Shown here: positions 16,668 to 29,027 of the stretch, in pieces
Layout of the letters: the number at the start of each line of letters is the position of its first letter
Position numbering within the stretch: position 1 is the stretch's first letter
DNA from: an uncultured Chthonomonadaceae bacterium
Lineage (GTDB): Bacteria; Armatimonadota; Fimbriimonadia; Fimbriimonadales; Fimbriimonadaceae
Assembly (NCBI GenBank): GCA_946479035.1
Contig: CAMLDW010000013.1
Span: forward strand, 1 to 53,977
DNA length: 53,977 nt
Direction: 5' to 3'
Position numbers and translations under genes: made by a program
The notes under the pieces: model-generated
The model's database searches: none
What the model was told of the DNA's origin: nothing
The model's input: only the letters and a program-made list of their open reading frames with translations

Positions 16668-17834
16668 ATGGGACTGAGCCCCGAACGGATCGTAGCACCG
16701 GACCTATTGGACATCTTTCGCAAGGTGGACGACGGGGAGAGGCTGAGCGCCGAGGACGGCCTTCGGCTGTACAAGTCCCCCGACCTCACAGGCGTAGCCG
16801 CCATGGCGAACCTGGTGCGCGAGCGGCTGAACGGCGACACGACGTACTACGTGCGCAACCAGCACATCAACTACACGAACATCTGCAACAAGTTCTGCAA
16901 GTTCTGCTCGTTCTACGCCAAAAAGGGCGGGCCGGACCCGTATGAAATGACCCTCGACGAGGTACGGCAGCGGCTCGAGTGGCACCGCAACGTGCGGATC
17001 ACCGAGGTGCACATGGTGGGCGGCATCAACCCTCGGCTCCCCTATGCGTACTACATGGACCTCGTGCGGTTGGTCAAGGAGGTGATGCCTGGCGCGCAGG
17101 TGAAGGCTTTCACAGCCGTCGAGATCGAACAGATCGCCGCAAAGGGAAAGGTCTCGATCACGCAGGCGCTCAGGGACCTTATCGACGCCGGCCTGGACTG
17201 TCTGCCTGGCGGCGGGATCGAGATCCTGTCGGACCGCGTCCACCGCGAGCTCTTCGGCAGGAAGCTGAGCGGTGAAGAGTGGAAGGCGGTCGCGCGGGCA
17301 GCCGCGTCGCTCGGGCTTCCGCAGTACGCGACGATGCTCTACGGACACATCGAGACGCTGGAGGAGCGCGTCGAGCACCTCGTGCAACTTCGCGAGCTGC
17401 AGGACGAGGTCGGAAACTTCCTCTCGTTCACGCCGCTCTCGTTCCACCCTGAGAACACGGATCTGCCCGACGTCAAGCCGCTCACCGGCGACTGCGACCT
17501 GCGCAACATCGCCGTCAGCCGCCTGATGCTCGACAACTTCAAGCACATCAAGTCTTTTTGGATCATGAACACGCCTGAAGTGACCCAGACGGCGCTCTGG
17601 TACGGCTCGGACGATTGCGACGGGCTCGTTCACGAGTACGAGATCACGTACAAGGAGGGCGATTTCGGCAACAAGAAGCAGTCGCTCACTTACGAGAACA
17701 TGTGCTTCATCATCCGCGAGGCGGGGCGGGTGCCGGTGGAGAGGGACTCGCTATACAACGTCGTGACTCGGCCAGAGGAAGAGCTCACGGTCGCCAACCG
17801 CGTACCATTGCAACCGCTCTCCCTGGTGCACTGA
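16668..17834 (+). CDS. mqnE: aminodeoxyfutalosine synthase (radical SAM)
   Basis: Joins 3-[(1-carboxyvinyl)oxy]benzoate to S-adenosylmethionine to give 6-amino-6-deoxyfutalosine in the futalosine route to menaquinone. 388 residues from the ATG at 16668. A GTG at 16644 would add eight residues but lies inside the palindrome, so ATG is preferred. The radical-SAM cluster cysteines are Cys73, Cys77 and Cys80 in YTNICNKFCKFCSFYAKK. EVHMVGGINPRLPYAYY, GLDCLPGGGIEIL and MLYGHIETLEER are family blocks shared with MqnC/CofH relatives; length and ITQALRDLIDAGLD favour MqnE. It stands alone; other mqn genes are not in the window. Its stop is 2 nt from the convergent beta-galactosidase stop. Confidence 0.92.
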   Translation: MGLSPERIVAPDLLDIFRKVDDGERLSAEDGLRLYKSPDLTGVAAMANLVRERLNGDTTYYVRNQHINYTNICNKFCKFCSFYAKKGGPDPYEMTLDEVRQRLEWHRNVRITEVHMVGGINPRLPYAYYMDLVRLVKEVMPGAQVKAFTAVEIEQIAAKGKVSITQALRDLIDAGLDCLPGGGIEILSDRVHRELFGRKLSGEEWKAVARAAASLGLPQYATMLYGHIETLEERVEHLVQLRELQDEVGNFLSFTPLSFHPENTDLPDVKPLTGDCDLRNIAVSRLMLDNFKHIKSFWIMNTPEVTQTALWYGSDDCDGLVHEYEITYKEGDFGNKKQSLTYENMCFIIREAGRVPVERDSLYNVVTRPEEELTVANRVPLQPLSLVH

Positions 17835-17836
17835 CC

Positions 17837-21595
<3,759 letters not shown>

Positions 21596-21599
<4 letters not shown>

Positions 21600-23092
21600 C
21601 GCCGGCCGTGCGCCTGGCGGGAGTGACCCAACGCTTTGGCGACTTCACGGCGCTGGACAAGGTCGATCTCGAGGTTCAAACAGGAACGGTGCACGCCCTC
21701 GTCGGTGAGAACGGCGCGGGAAAGACCACTCTCATGCGCGTCCTCTACGGAGCGCTCCGTCCCACGGAAGGCGCCATCTTCATCGACGGCATGCAGCACA
21801 AGTGGCGCAGCAGTGCAGATGCGATCGCGCACGGCATCGGCATGGTCAGCCAGCACTACAGCGTCATTCCCGAGCTGACCTGCCTGCAGAACTTGATCCT
21901 CGGCGCAGAGGGCTCGTTCGTGCTGCCGACATCGGCTCTTCGTGCGGGGGCCCAAGACTTGGCGTCGAAAATGGGCTTCCAGTTCGACTGGGACATGGAG
22001 GCTGGCAGGCTCTCACCATCGGGCGCGCAGAAACTAGAGATCGTCAAGCTGCTCTGGCGCGATGCAAAGATCATGGTGCTCGACGAACCGACCGCCATGC
22101 TCTCGCCGGCCGACGCAGACGCCCTTTACGAGAGCCTCAAGCAGCTCGCAGCGCGAGGAGCGACGGTGATCGTCGCGACGCACCGCATCGCAGAAGTGAT
22201 GCAGCACTGCAGGCAGGTCACGGTGCTCCGCAACGGAAAGAAGGTCGCCGACAAGAGCGTCGTTGAGACGAGCGCGTCGGAGCTCGCAGAGCTGATCGTG
22301 GGCCACTCGCTTGAGGCCATCGCTCCCGCCCGTGCCACGCTGGGCGGCCCGGCCCTGGAGGTCCGCGACCTGGTCGTCAAGGGCGAACGAAATGACTCTG
22401 CGCTAAAGGGCGCAAGCTTTGTCGTGCGCAGCGGCGAGGTCGTTGGCCTGGCTGGGGTCGATGGCAACGGCCAGCGAGAGCTCTTCCAAGCGCTCGTCGG
22501 CACCCTGCCGGTCGAATCCGGCGAGATCCTGATGAACGGCCAACAAGTCGCCGCGCAGTCAGCGCGCGAGCGGATCGTGTCTGGCCTGCGCCTCATTCCG
22601 CAGGACCGTCACGAGGAAGGCGTCATCGAGGACTGGAGCCTGACCAACAACGCCGCGCTGGGCTTGCAAAGGGTTCCTCCCCTCCTCCATGGCGCCTGGA
22701 CCGACCTGCTGGAGCGCCGGGCGCTGGCTGCTCACGTCACCGATCGGTTCAAGACTAGGCACTCAGGGTTGTACAAATCGATGCGCAGCCTCAGCGGCGG
22801 CAACCAGCAGAGGTTCGTCGCGGCGCGCGCGCTCGAGCTCGGCCCGAGGCTCGTGCTGGCGTTCCAGCCGACGCGAGGGCTCGACATCGACGGCGCAAGG
22901 CAGGTGTTCGACGCCTTGAGGGCCGAGTGCCGGAACGGCGCCGCCGCGCTCGTCGTCTCGTTCGACCTCGACGAGCTGCTCGAGAACTGTGACCGCACCC
23001 TCGTGATCCGCGCGGGCCAGGTGCACGAGCCGAAAGAGGGCCAGGAGCGAGACAGGCAAGCGATCGGCCGTCTCATGGTGGGCGCACCATGA
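21596..23092 (+). CDS. BMP-type ABC importer, double ATPase subunit (nucleoside or simple-sugar class)
   Basis: 498 residues with two ABC cassettes. The first has Walker A GENGAGKTTL (about 39-48), a signature LSPSGAQKLEIVKLL and Walker B IMVLDEPTAML. The second has a degenerate Walker A (LAGVDGNGQRELFQAL) and LSGGNQQRFVAARALELGP followed by LVLAFQPTRGLD. This arrangement, with the degenerate second cassette, is that of RbsA, NupO and RfuB. Partners are the two permeases that follow, with overlaps of 4 and 8 nt. It powers uptake of a nucleoside, riboflavin-like or sugar solute. The binding lipoprotein is not in this operon. Confidence 0.93.
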
Positions 23093-24093
23093 GGGCGCTC
23101 GGCTGGAAGCAGATCCTTCTTGCGCTAGTGAGCTTCGCGCTCGTCGCGGCAATGCTTCTCGCCATCGGGGTCATGCCGGGAGACGCTCTCAAAGAGCTTC
23201 TGCACGGAAGCATGGGGACCAAGAGCGGGTGGAACGAGACGCTCAAACAGGCAACGCCGCTGCTGATCACAGGACTCGCCGTGTATATCGCACTCAGAGC
23301 AGGGCTCTTCAACATCGGCGCGGAAGGACAGCTCCTCATGGGCGCGATGTGCGCGACCGCAGTCGCCCTCAACGTCCAAGGGCCGTTGGGAGCCATGCTC
23401 GCCATCGTCGTCGGCACCGCTGCGGGAGCAGCGTGGGCCTTGCCGGCCGCGCTCATCAAAGCGTACAGGAACGGGCACGAGGTCATCACGACGATCATGC
23501 TCAACAACGTCGCCTCAGCCGTCGCGATCGGACTCCTCGCCGGTCCGCTCAAGAACCCGAAGGGACTCGGCACGTCGACGGCGACGGTCGACAAGAGCAC
23601 GTGGCTGCCGACCCTGGTGGACCAGCCCCCGCTTCGCCTGAACGTCGCGCTTCTCTTCGCGTTCATCCTAGTGGCAGTCATCGCGGTGTGGGTCCGTCGC
23701 ACCGTCGCGGGGTACGAGCTCTGCGCCGTCGGCGCAAACCCAAAGGCAGCGGCTACCGCGGGAGTCGACGTCAAGAGGGTGATCGTGCGCGCTATGAGCG
23801 TCAGCGGCGCGCTCAGCGGCCTGGCAGGAGCCGTTCAGGTGCTGGCGCACGAGCACAGCTTCTACGACGGCTTTTCCTCCGGGATAGGGTTCGACGCGCT
23901 CGGCGTCGCGCTCCTTGCCGGCGGCAGCGCGTGGGGCACGGTGCCGAGCGCGCTGCTCTTCGGAGCGCTCAACAAGGGCTCGACGAGCCTTCAGAGCCTC
24001 GGCGTCCCCAAAGGGCTGAGCGGCGTGCTGCTCGGCGTGCTGATCATCGTGTTCGCCACTTACCGTTACAGGAGGGTCCGGTCGCATGACTGA
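23089..24093 (+). CDS. BMP-type ABC importer, permease subunit 1
   Basis: 334 residues with about nine or ten hydrophobic segments. Signature stretches of the BPD_transp_2 family are present: ALRAGLFNIGAEGQLLMGAM (about 66-85), EVITTIMLNNVASAVAIGLL and VGANPKAAATAGVDVKRVIV. This pattern is that of NupP/RfuC/YufP-type nucleoside permeases. The ATG lies inside the end of the ATPase gene (4-nt overlap). It is expected to form a heterodimer with the next gene's product in the inner membrane. Confidence 0.93.
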   Translation: MRALGWKQILLALVSFALVAAMLLAIGVMPGDALKELLHGSMGTKSGWNETLKQATPLLITGLAVYIALRAGLFNIGAEGQLLMGAMCATAVALNVQGPLGAMLAIVVGTAAGAAWALPAALIKAYRNGHEVITTIMLNNVASAVAIGLLAGPLKNPKGLGTSTATVDKSTWLPTLVDQPPLRLNVALLFAFILVAVIAVWVRRTVAGYELCAVGANPKAAATAGVDVKRVIVRAMSVSGALSGLAGAVQVLAHEHSFYDGFSSGIGFDALGVALLAGGSAWGTVPSALLFGALNKGSTSLQSLGVPKGLSGVLLGVLIIVFATYRYRRVRSHD

Positions 24094-24940
24094 CACTCTT
24101 TTCTGGCTCTTGCTCGTAAACACGGTCACGCTCAGCGCCCCGCTGGTGCTCGCTGCGCTCGGTGGCCTGTGCTGCGAGCGCTCAGGCGTCATCAACATCG
24201 CGCTGGAGGGCAAGATGCTCACGGCAGCGTGCGTGACCGCGATCGTCGGAGTCGCGACCGGCAGCGCGATGTTCGGCCTAGCAGCAGGCACAGGCGCCGC
24301 GATGGCGCTGAGCCTGTTACACGCGATCTTGACCCAGGCGTATGGCATGGATCACATCATCAGCGGCATGGCGATCAACGCGCTCGCGATCGGAGGGACC
24401 AACTATCTCTCAAAGAGCCTCAGCGACCTTAGCCAGCGGAAGGCGCCTACGTTTCCCGTCCAGTTCTATTGGGTCCTCGCCCTCGTCGCCACAGTTTGGC
24501 TCGGCCTTTATCTAGCCCGCACCAGTGGCGGACTGCGGCTCCTGGCGGTCGGCAACGACCCTGACAAGTCGCGCCAGATGGGCCTAGACCCGACGCGCGT
24601 CCGCTACCTCGCGCTCTTGGCCACCGGGCTGCTGGCCGGACTTTCCGGCGCGCTCGTCCTCAGCAACGCGCAGAGCTTTAGCGACAACATGACCTCGGGC
24701 CGCGGATACATCGCCCTTGCTGCTCTGATCCTCGGTGGATGGAGGCCGTGGCCCGCGCTCGCGGCCTGCGTGCTTTTCGGGCTCTTTTCTGCCGTGGAGC
24801 TGCAGCTACAGGGCACGAGCGTGCTGGGCGCCCACTTGCCCCCTGAGGCTTGGAAGGCGCTTCCCTACCTGGTCACGATCGTCGCCTTGGCGGGCTTCCT
24901 TGGGCGAAACCGCCCGCCTGCCGGTCTCGGAAAGCCATAG
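24086..24940 (+). CDS. BMP-type ABC importer, permease subunit 2
   Basis: 284 residues with about eight hydrophobic segments. LGGLCCERSGVINIALEGKM (about 28-47) and DHIISGMAINALAIGGTNYL are typical of the NupQ/RfuD/YufQ-type partner permease; VGNDPDKSRQMGLDPTRVRY is the cytoplasmic coupling region. Overlaps the preceding permease gene by 8 nt. The operon ends here without a BMP-family lipoprotein, so the binding protein must be encoded elsewhere. Confidence 0.92.
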   Translation: MTDTLFWLLLVNTVTLSAPLVLAALGGLCCERSGVINIALEGKMLTAACVTAIVGVATGSAMFGLAAGTGAAMALSLLHAILTQAYGMDHIISGMAINALAIGGTNYLSKSLSDLSQRKAPTFPVQFYWVLALVATVWLGLYLARTSGGLRLLAVGNDPDKSRQMGLDPTRVRYLALLATGLLAGLSGALVLSNAQSFSDNMTSGRGYIALAALILGGWRPWPALAACVLFGLFSAVELQLQGTSVLGAHLPPEAWKALPYLVTIVALAGFLGRNRPPAGLGKP

Positions 24941-24943
24941 AAT
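24938..24943 (+). promoter_or_regulatory. predicted -10 box of a leaderless promoter (LolA-like gene)
   Basis: TAGAAT, 7 nt, then the ATG at 24951. The box overlaps the permease stop codon. Confidence 0.5.
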
Positions 24944-24950
24944 AGAGCCG

Positions 24951-26222
24951 ATGCTCGCGCTTTGCGTCTATCTTGCGGTCACGCCCGCCCCGAACATGCT
25001 GCTCGAACAGGTCGGACGGGTACACGAGAACCTGGGCGCGGCGTCCTTCACAGCGAAGTCGAAGCTCTCCGGCGTCGGCCCCACGACTTACTCGACATTC
25101 GACGTGCGCTACATTTGGCCTTCCAACTTCCGGCTCAAGACGCTTTTGCCAGCGACGGGACAGGTCCTGCGCGACTGGTCGATCGAGCCGGGGCGGGTCG
25201 TGAACTTCGACCCGTTCCTCGAGCAGTTCACCGCGCAGTCGCGCAAGGACGCAGAGCCGCTCGGCAAGTGCTTGGCGCAGCTCGACCAGAACCTCGACGA
25301 CGTCCTTCTCGCGTTCACCGACCCGGTCGGCATGGAGGTCTGGCTCGAGCCGATGGTCGCTCTTGCGCCCTGGACGATGAATAGCGGCCCGGCGGGCAAG
25401 ACGCTCGCCTTTACGAAGCAGAACCGCAAGATCGTGCTCGTCATAGACGCTGCGACTTCGCGGCTAAAGCGGGCAGACGTCACAACGGGAGTTCAGCGGC
25501 TCGAATGGGACTTCGCCTACAGGTCAAGCGTCGATGGAGTCGCCTTCGTGGCTCCGAAGGGGGCCTATGAGGTGCCCATCTTCGACCGCGAAATGAGGCC
25601 GCCGAAGTACGCCGACACAGAGGCTGAGCGAGTGGCGGTCAAGATGTTCGACTCCTACGCCAACTTAAGTTCGATCGGGTACCGCGTAACGAGGGATAGC
25701 GGTGCGACGACGGTCTACCTGCGCGGCAAGTTCGCGCGGCAAGAGGACGACGCAGCCGTATGGACCTACGACGGCCAGACGCTCGTGCTCTTCAACAAGG
25801 TCTCGCGCAAGTGGTACTCCGGAAAGCTCAACTTCACCGACGTCATCGACGCGGTCGGTGGCTTGGGCACGCGCGTCGACCCCACGCTGCGCCTGCTCAT
25901 GACCGGGTTCAACCCGTACCGCAAGCGCCTCGGCGACGGGGCTACGGTCAAAAAGCTCGGAACCCTCACCGTCAACAAGGAGCCTTCGACGATGCTACAG
26001 AGCGTCAGCGACAACGCCCAGATCACGCTCATCGTGCGCGACAGCGACGGCCGCGTGACGAACTCCAGCACGCGCGCGCGCAAGCCAGGGCCGGGAGACG
26101 AGGGCTCGGTCGACCTCAAGTTCGAGTACCTGAGCGTGCCGAGCGACGTAGAGGCGCGCTACCGAATGGCGGTACCGCGCGGTGAGTCGGCGACAAAGCT
26201 CACGCCGCGGCCAGCGACCTAG
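24951..26222 (+). CDS. secreted protein of unknown function, possible tandem LolA-like (DUF2092-type) domains
   Basis: 423 residues from the ATG at 24951, chosen from the leaderless -10 box; an open frame back to 24735 overlaps the permease. A short hydrophobic start (MLALCVYLAVTPAP) may be a signal peptide. Two halves look alike in layout: LLEQVGRVHENLGAASFTAK...YIWPSNFRLKT (from about residue 15) and AVKMFDSYANLSSIGYRVTR...WTYDGQTLVLFNKVSRKWYSG (from about 228). Both read as a helix followed by antiparallel strands, as in LolA/LolB-fold proteins. The family assignment is tentative. It converges on the S41 protease gene with a 23-nt overlap. Confidence 0.65.
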   Translation: MLALCVYLAVTPAPNMLLEQVGRVHENLGAASFTAKSKLSGVGPTTYSTFDVRYIWPSNFRLKTLLPATGQVLRDWSIEPGRVVNFDPFLEQFTAQSRKDAEPLGKCLAQLDQNLDDVLLAFTDPVGMEVWLEPMVALAPWTMNSGPAGKTLAFTKQNRKIVLVIDAATSRLKRADVTTGVQRLEWDFAYRSSVDGVAFVAPKGAYEVPIFDREMRPPKYADTEAERVAVKMFDSYANLSSIGYRVTRDSGATTVYLRGKFARQEDDAAVWTYDGQTLVLFNKVSRKWYSGKLNFTDVIDAVGGLGTRVDPTLRLLMTGFNPYRKRLGDGATVKKLGTLTVNKEPSTMLQSVSDNAQITLIVRDSDGRVTNSSTRARKPGPGDEGSVDLKFEYLSVPSDVEARYRMAVPRGESATKLTPRPAT

Positions 26223-27468
26223 AGTTCCCGCCGTCCTTCGCCCTGAAGATGCGCAGGGCCTCTTTCACTCCCTGGTCGTCCTCACCGAACTTCGAGTCGG
26301 GCGCGACCACGTCCGGCACCAGCCCGCTGCCTTCCAGCCTGTGCCCTTTAATGGTCACGTAGTCCATCAGCGGGAACTGCAGCATATACCCGCCTGCGAG
26401 CACTTTCATCGTAGAGGCAAGGACCGCCCCTGCCGACTGCTCGCCCACGATCTTGGCGTCGCGCTGCTCCTTGAGGGCCGCCGCGATCATCTCTGACGCG
26501 CTGCCCGTTCCGCCGTCTACGAGCACGACGATGTCGCCCGCGAACGGCTCTTTGTTCCTGCGCAAGGGCCGGAGCTTCGTCTCGTACCAGCTCGCGATCT
26601 TTAGGACCTCTGGATGCATGTCCCCCGTGGCCTCTTCGTACTTTTCCTGCGCCGTGCGGTCCACGAAAGTCCCCAGCGCCTGCTCCTTCTTTAAGAAGAA
26701 GCTGGACATGTGAAGCAAGTTGATGACGCGCCCGCCGCCGTTGCCGCGCAGGTCGAGGATCATGTGCTTCGCGCCCTCCGCCTTGGTCATCAGCTCTTGC
26801 ACGCGCTCTGGGTTATAGGTCGCGTCGAACGAAGGTACGGTCAGCAATGCGACGTCCTTTTCAGGAAAAGCGATCTCCTCGGGCACTGAAATCGTGAACG
26901 TCTTGCGGACCATGTCCCTTTCAATGATCACGCCGCTGCGGTCGATCTTGACCTTGACCGCCTGGCCCTCCTCGCCGGCGAGGTCCGCCGGGGTGTGGAC
27001 CGGCTTTCCGTCCGCCTCGATGATCAGGTCACCGACCTTGACTCCGGCCGTAGAAGCGGCACCGCCGTCGTACACGCGCACGACCCTGATCCCCTTCTCT
27101 TCGATCTCGATCCGGACCCCGATGCCCACCATGCGGTTCGTCGCGCGCTGTTCCGCCGCCATCGGCGAAAAGAGCAGCATGTGGCTCGTGCCGAGCTTCT
27201 GCATCGCCGTGTTCACGACGAACGCGAACTCGTCCGGGCTCGAGGCCTTGTCGATCCTGTCCTGGTACTGGCCGATGATCTCGGGCCACTTCGCGAAGTC
27301 CACTCCAGGGACGAAAGCGACCGACGTCAGGACCTCTTGGATGTCTGCAAGGACCTCCTTCTTGGTCTTGTCGTCGAAGTCGTGCCTGGCATCGACCGGC
27401 TGCGCAAACGCAACGCTCGCGATCAGTAAAAGGAATAGGACAAAGGCTCGTCGAATGGCGTGGTTCAT
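26200..27468 (-). CDS. S41-family C-terminal processing protease with PDZ domain
   Basis: 422 residues from the ATG at 27468, with an N-terminal signal (RRAFVLFLLLIASVAFAQ). A PDZ domain follows (IGVRIEIEEKGIRVVRVYDG, AGVKVGDLIIEADGKPVHT). The protease core has LILDLRGNGGGRVINLLHMS and the catalytic Ser in DGGTGSASEMIAAALKEQ, with AKIVGEQSAGAV downstream where CtpA-type enzymes carry GxxTxGKG; here the Lys of that motif is not in the usual place, so the dyad needs checking. The enzyme is expected in the periplasm. TACAAT/TATAGA-like sequence and AGGAA precede the start, so it has a short conventional leader. Confidence 0.88.
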   Translation of the reverse strand: MNHAIRRAFVLFLLLIASVAFAQPVDARHDFDDKTKKEVLADIQEVLTSVAFVPGVDFAKWPEIIGQYQDRIDKASSPDEFAFVVNTAMQKLGTSHMLLFSPMAAEQRATNRMVGIGVRIEIEEKGIRVVRVYDGGAASTAGVKVGDLIIEADGKPVHTPADLAGEEGQAVKVKIDRSGVIIERDMVRKTFTISVPEEIAFPEKDVALLTVPSFDATYNPERVQELMTKAEGAKHMILDLRGNGGGRVINLLHMSSFFLKKEQALGTFVDRTAQEKYEEATGDMHPEVLKIASWYETKLRPLRRNKEPFAGDIVVLVDGGTGSASEMIAAALKEQRDAKIVGEQSAGAVLASTMKVLAGGYMLQFPLMDYVTIKGHRLEGSGLVPDVVAPDSKFGEDDQGVKEALRIFRAKDGGNSRSLAAA

Positions 27469-27570
27469 GGCTGCGGGAGTTCCTGCTCTATATTGTACGT
27501 ACGTTCCGGCCCGTTTCTTATGTGCCACCTTTTGGCCCGGCACCAACATATAGAGACGGCCCAGCCCGCC

Positions 27571-27598
27571 GCCTGTTCGGGCCGGGCCGCCGAACGGC
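27571..27598 (-). terminator. hairpin after mgtE, probable terminator
   Basis: GTTCGG pairs with CCGAAC, extended by GCC/GGC across a bulge, immediately beyond the mgtE stop. No U-tract follows. Confidence 0.4.
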
Positions 27599-27599
27599 C

Positions 27600-28958
27600 C
27601 TATTTGTGAAGGATGCGAAGGGCGATCTCGAAGTAGATGATCAGCCCGGTGGCGTCGACGAAGGTCGTGATGAAGGGCGCCGACATGACGGCCGGGTCGA
27701 TCCCCAGCCGCTTGGCCGCGATGGGCAGCAACGAGCCTACGGTGGCCGCCCAGAGCACCACGGCAGGCAGGCTAAGCGCCACGATCATGCTTACTGGGAG
27801 CCCCGATTGCCAGCCCAAGTACGCCCGCAAGAACCCCAGCACGCCGAGAGAGCCGCCGACGATGAGCGCGATGAGGACCTCCCTTCCCAGCACTCGCAGC
27901 CAGTCCTTTAGCATCACGTCGCCGAGCGCCAGGGCCCGCGTCAGCGTCGTCGTCACTTGAGAGCCGCTGTTGCCCCCTGCGCCGATGATCAGCGGTACGA
28001 AGTACACGAGGCTGGTGATCTTAAGGTCCTCTTGGTTGTAGTGGCGCAGGACCGAGCCCGTGAAAGTCTCCGCTATGAACAGCGCCGCCAGCCAGGGCAG
28101 CCTGCGCCGGGCCAACTGCCACACGTTGAGCGACATATAGGCTTCCGCGGTGCCGCTCACGCCCGCGAGCTTCAGCACGTCCTCCGTCTCGGCGTCGGAC
28201 AAGATCTCCTGCGCGTCGTCGCCCGTGAACAGCCCGACCATCCTGCCCGCCGGGTCCAGAACTGGAAGCGCGTAGAGCCCGTACCGCGACATCCGCCTCG
28301 CAGCCTCCTCGTCCGACTCCAGCACCGAGGCCGCGACTACGTCCTTGTTCATCAGCTCTGAGACCGGGATGTCCTGCGCCGCGCGCAGGCCCTTGCGGAG
28401 ACTGAACACCCCCAGCAAGTGGCCGTCACTGTCCAGGACATAGATGTCGTTGATCGTCTCGTACTTCTCTTCTGGCGACCTGCGCAGGTCCTCAAGGATC
28501 TGGTGCATCGTCATGTCGGGCGCGACGCGGAAGAAGTGCTCCGTCATCACGCGCGCGACGCTGTCCTCCGGGTAGGCGAGCAGGCGCTTGATCTCGCCTG
28601 CGTCCTCCTTCGGGATCATCGACAGGAGGCGCGCGTAGCGCTCCTCGCCGATCTCCTCCTGGAGGTCGCTCGCGTCGTCCATCGGCAGGATGTCGAGGTA
28701 GCGCGCGAGCTGGCTGTCCGGCAGCTCGTCGACGAGCGCCCGCGCCGTCTCTGTGGACGCCTTGGTCAACGACTCGGCCGCCAGGTGGTCGTCGACCTTT
28801 GCGAGGACAACGATCCCTTCTTCCGGAGCCATCCGCTCCAGCGCGTCCGCGATGTCCTCCGAGCGCACGCCATCGAGCTCGACCGGTCCTGGATCGGTCG
28901 ATTTGGCCAGCGCTTGCAGCCGCTCGAGCAGGGTCGTTTCTTCGTTCACTTGGCCCAT
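27600..28958 (-). CDS. mgtE: magnesium transporter
   Basis: 452 residues from the ATG at 28958, the standard MgtE length; an open frame back to 29561 runs across tilS and is rejected. Order: N domain (about 20-130, Mg-sensing acidic helices), two CBS domains (about 133-190 and 197-257), the plug helix, then five membrane helices. Selectivity-filter elements are present: GGNSGSQ at 328-334 and the pore Asp435 in FVDATGLIIYF. It is a Mg2+-gated channel-type importer in the inner membrane. Only 69 nt separate it from divergent tilS; this is too short for an M-box riboswitch and none is seen. Confidence 0.95.
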   Translation of the reverse strand: MGQVNEETTLLERLQALAKSTDPGPVELDGVRSEDIADALERMAPEEGIVVLAKVDDHLAAESLTKASTETARALVDELPDSQLARYLDILPMDDASDLQEEIGEERYARLLSMIPKEDAGEIKRLLAYPEDSVARVMTEHFFRVAPDMTMHQILEDLRRSPEEKYETINDIYVLDSDGHLLGVFSLRKGLRAAQDIPVSELMNKDVVAASVLESDEEAARRMSRYGLYALPVLDPAGRMVGLFTGDDAQEILSDAETEDVLKLAGVSGTAEAYMSLNVWQLARRRLPWLAALFIAETFTGSVLRHYNQEDLKITSLVYFVPLIIGAGGNSGSQVTTTLTRALALGDVMLKDWLRVLGREVLIALIVGGSLGVLGFLRAYLGWQSGLPVSMIVALSLPAVVLWAATVGSLLPIAAKRLGIDPAVMSAPFITTFVDATGLIIYFEIALRILHK

Positions 28959-29014
28959 GGATACGATGGCACATGAGCCGCTCAGGAGGCTCGGTCCAGT
29001 GGGAATTGCGCCGG

Positions 29015-29020
29015 TATCAT
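29015..29020 (+). promoter_or_regulatory. predicted -10 box of a leaderless promoter (tilS)
   Basis: TATCAT, 7 nt, then the ATG at 29028. Confidence 0.5.
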
Positions 29021-29027
29021 TCACGCA

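Noticed and set aside
28959..29027. Possible Mg-sensing M-box leader of mgtE
   Set aside because: The gap to divergent tilS is only 69 nt and no M-box elements are seen.
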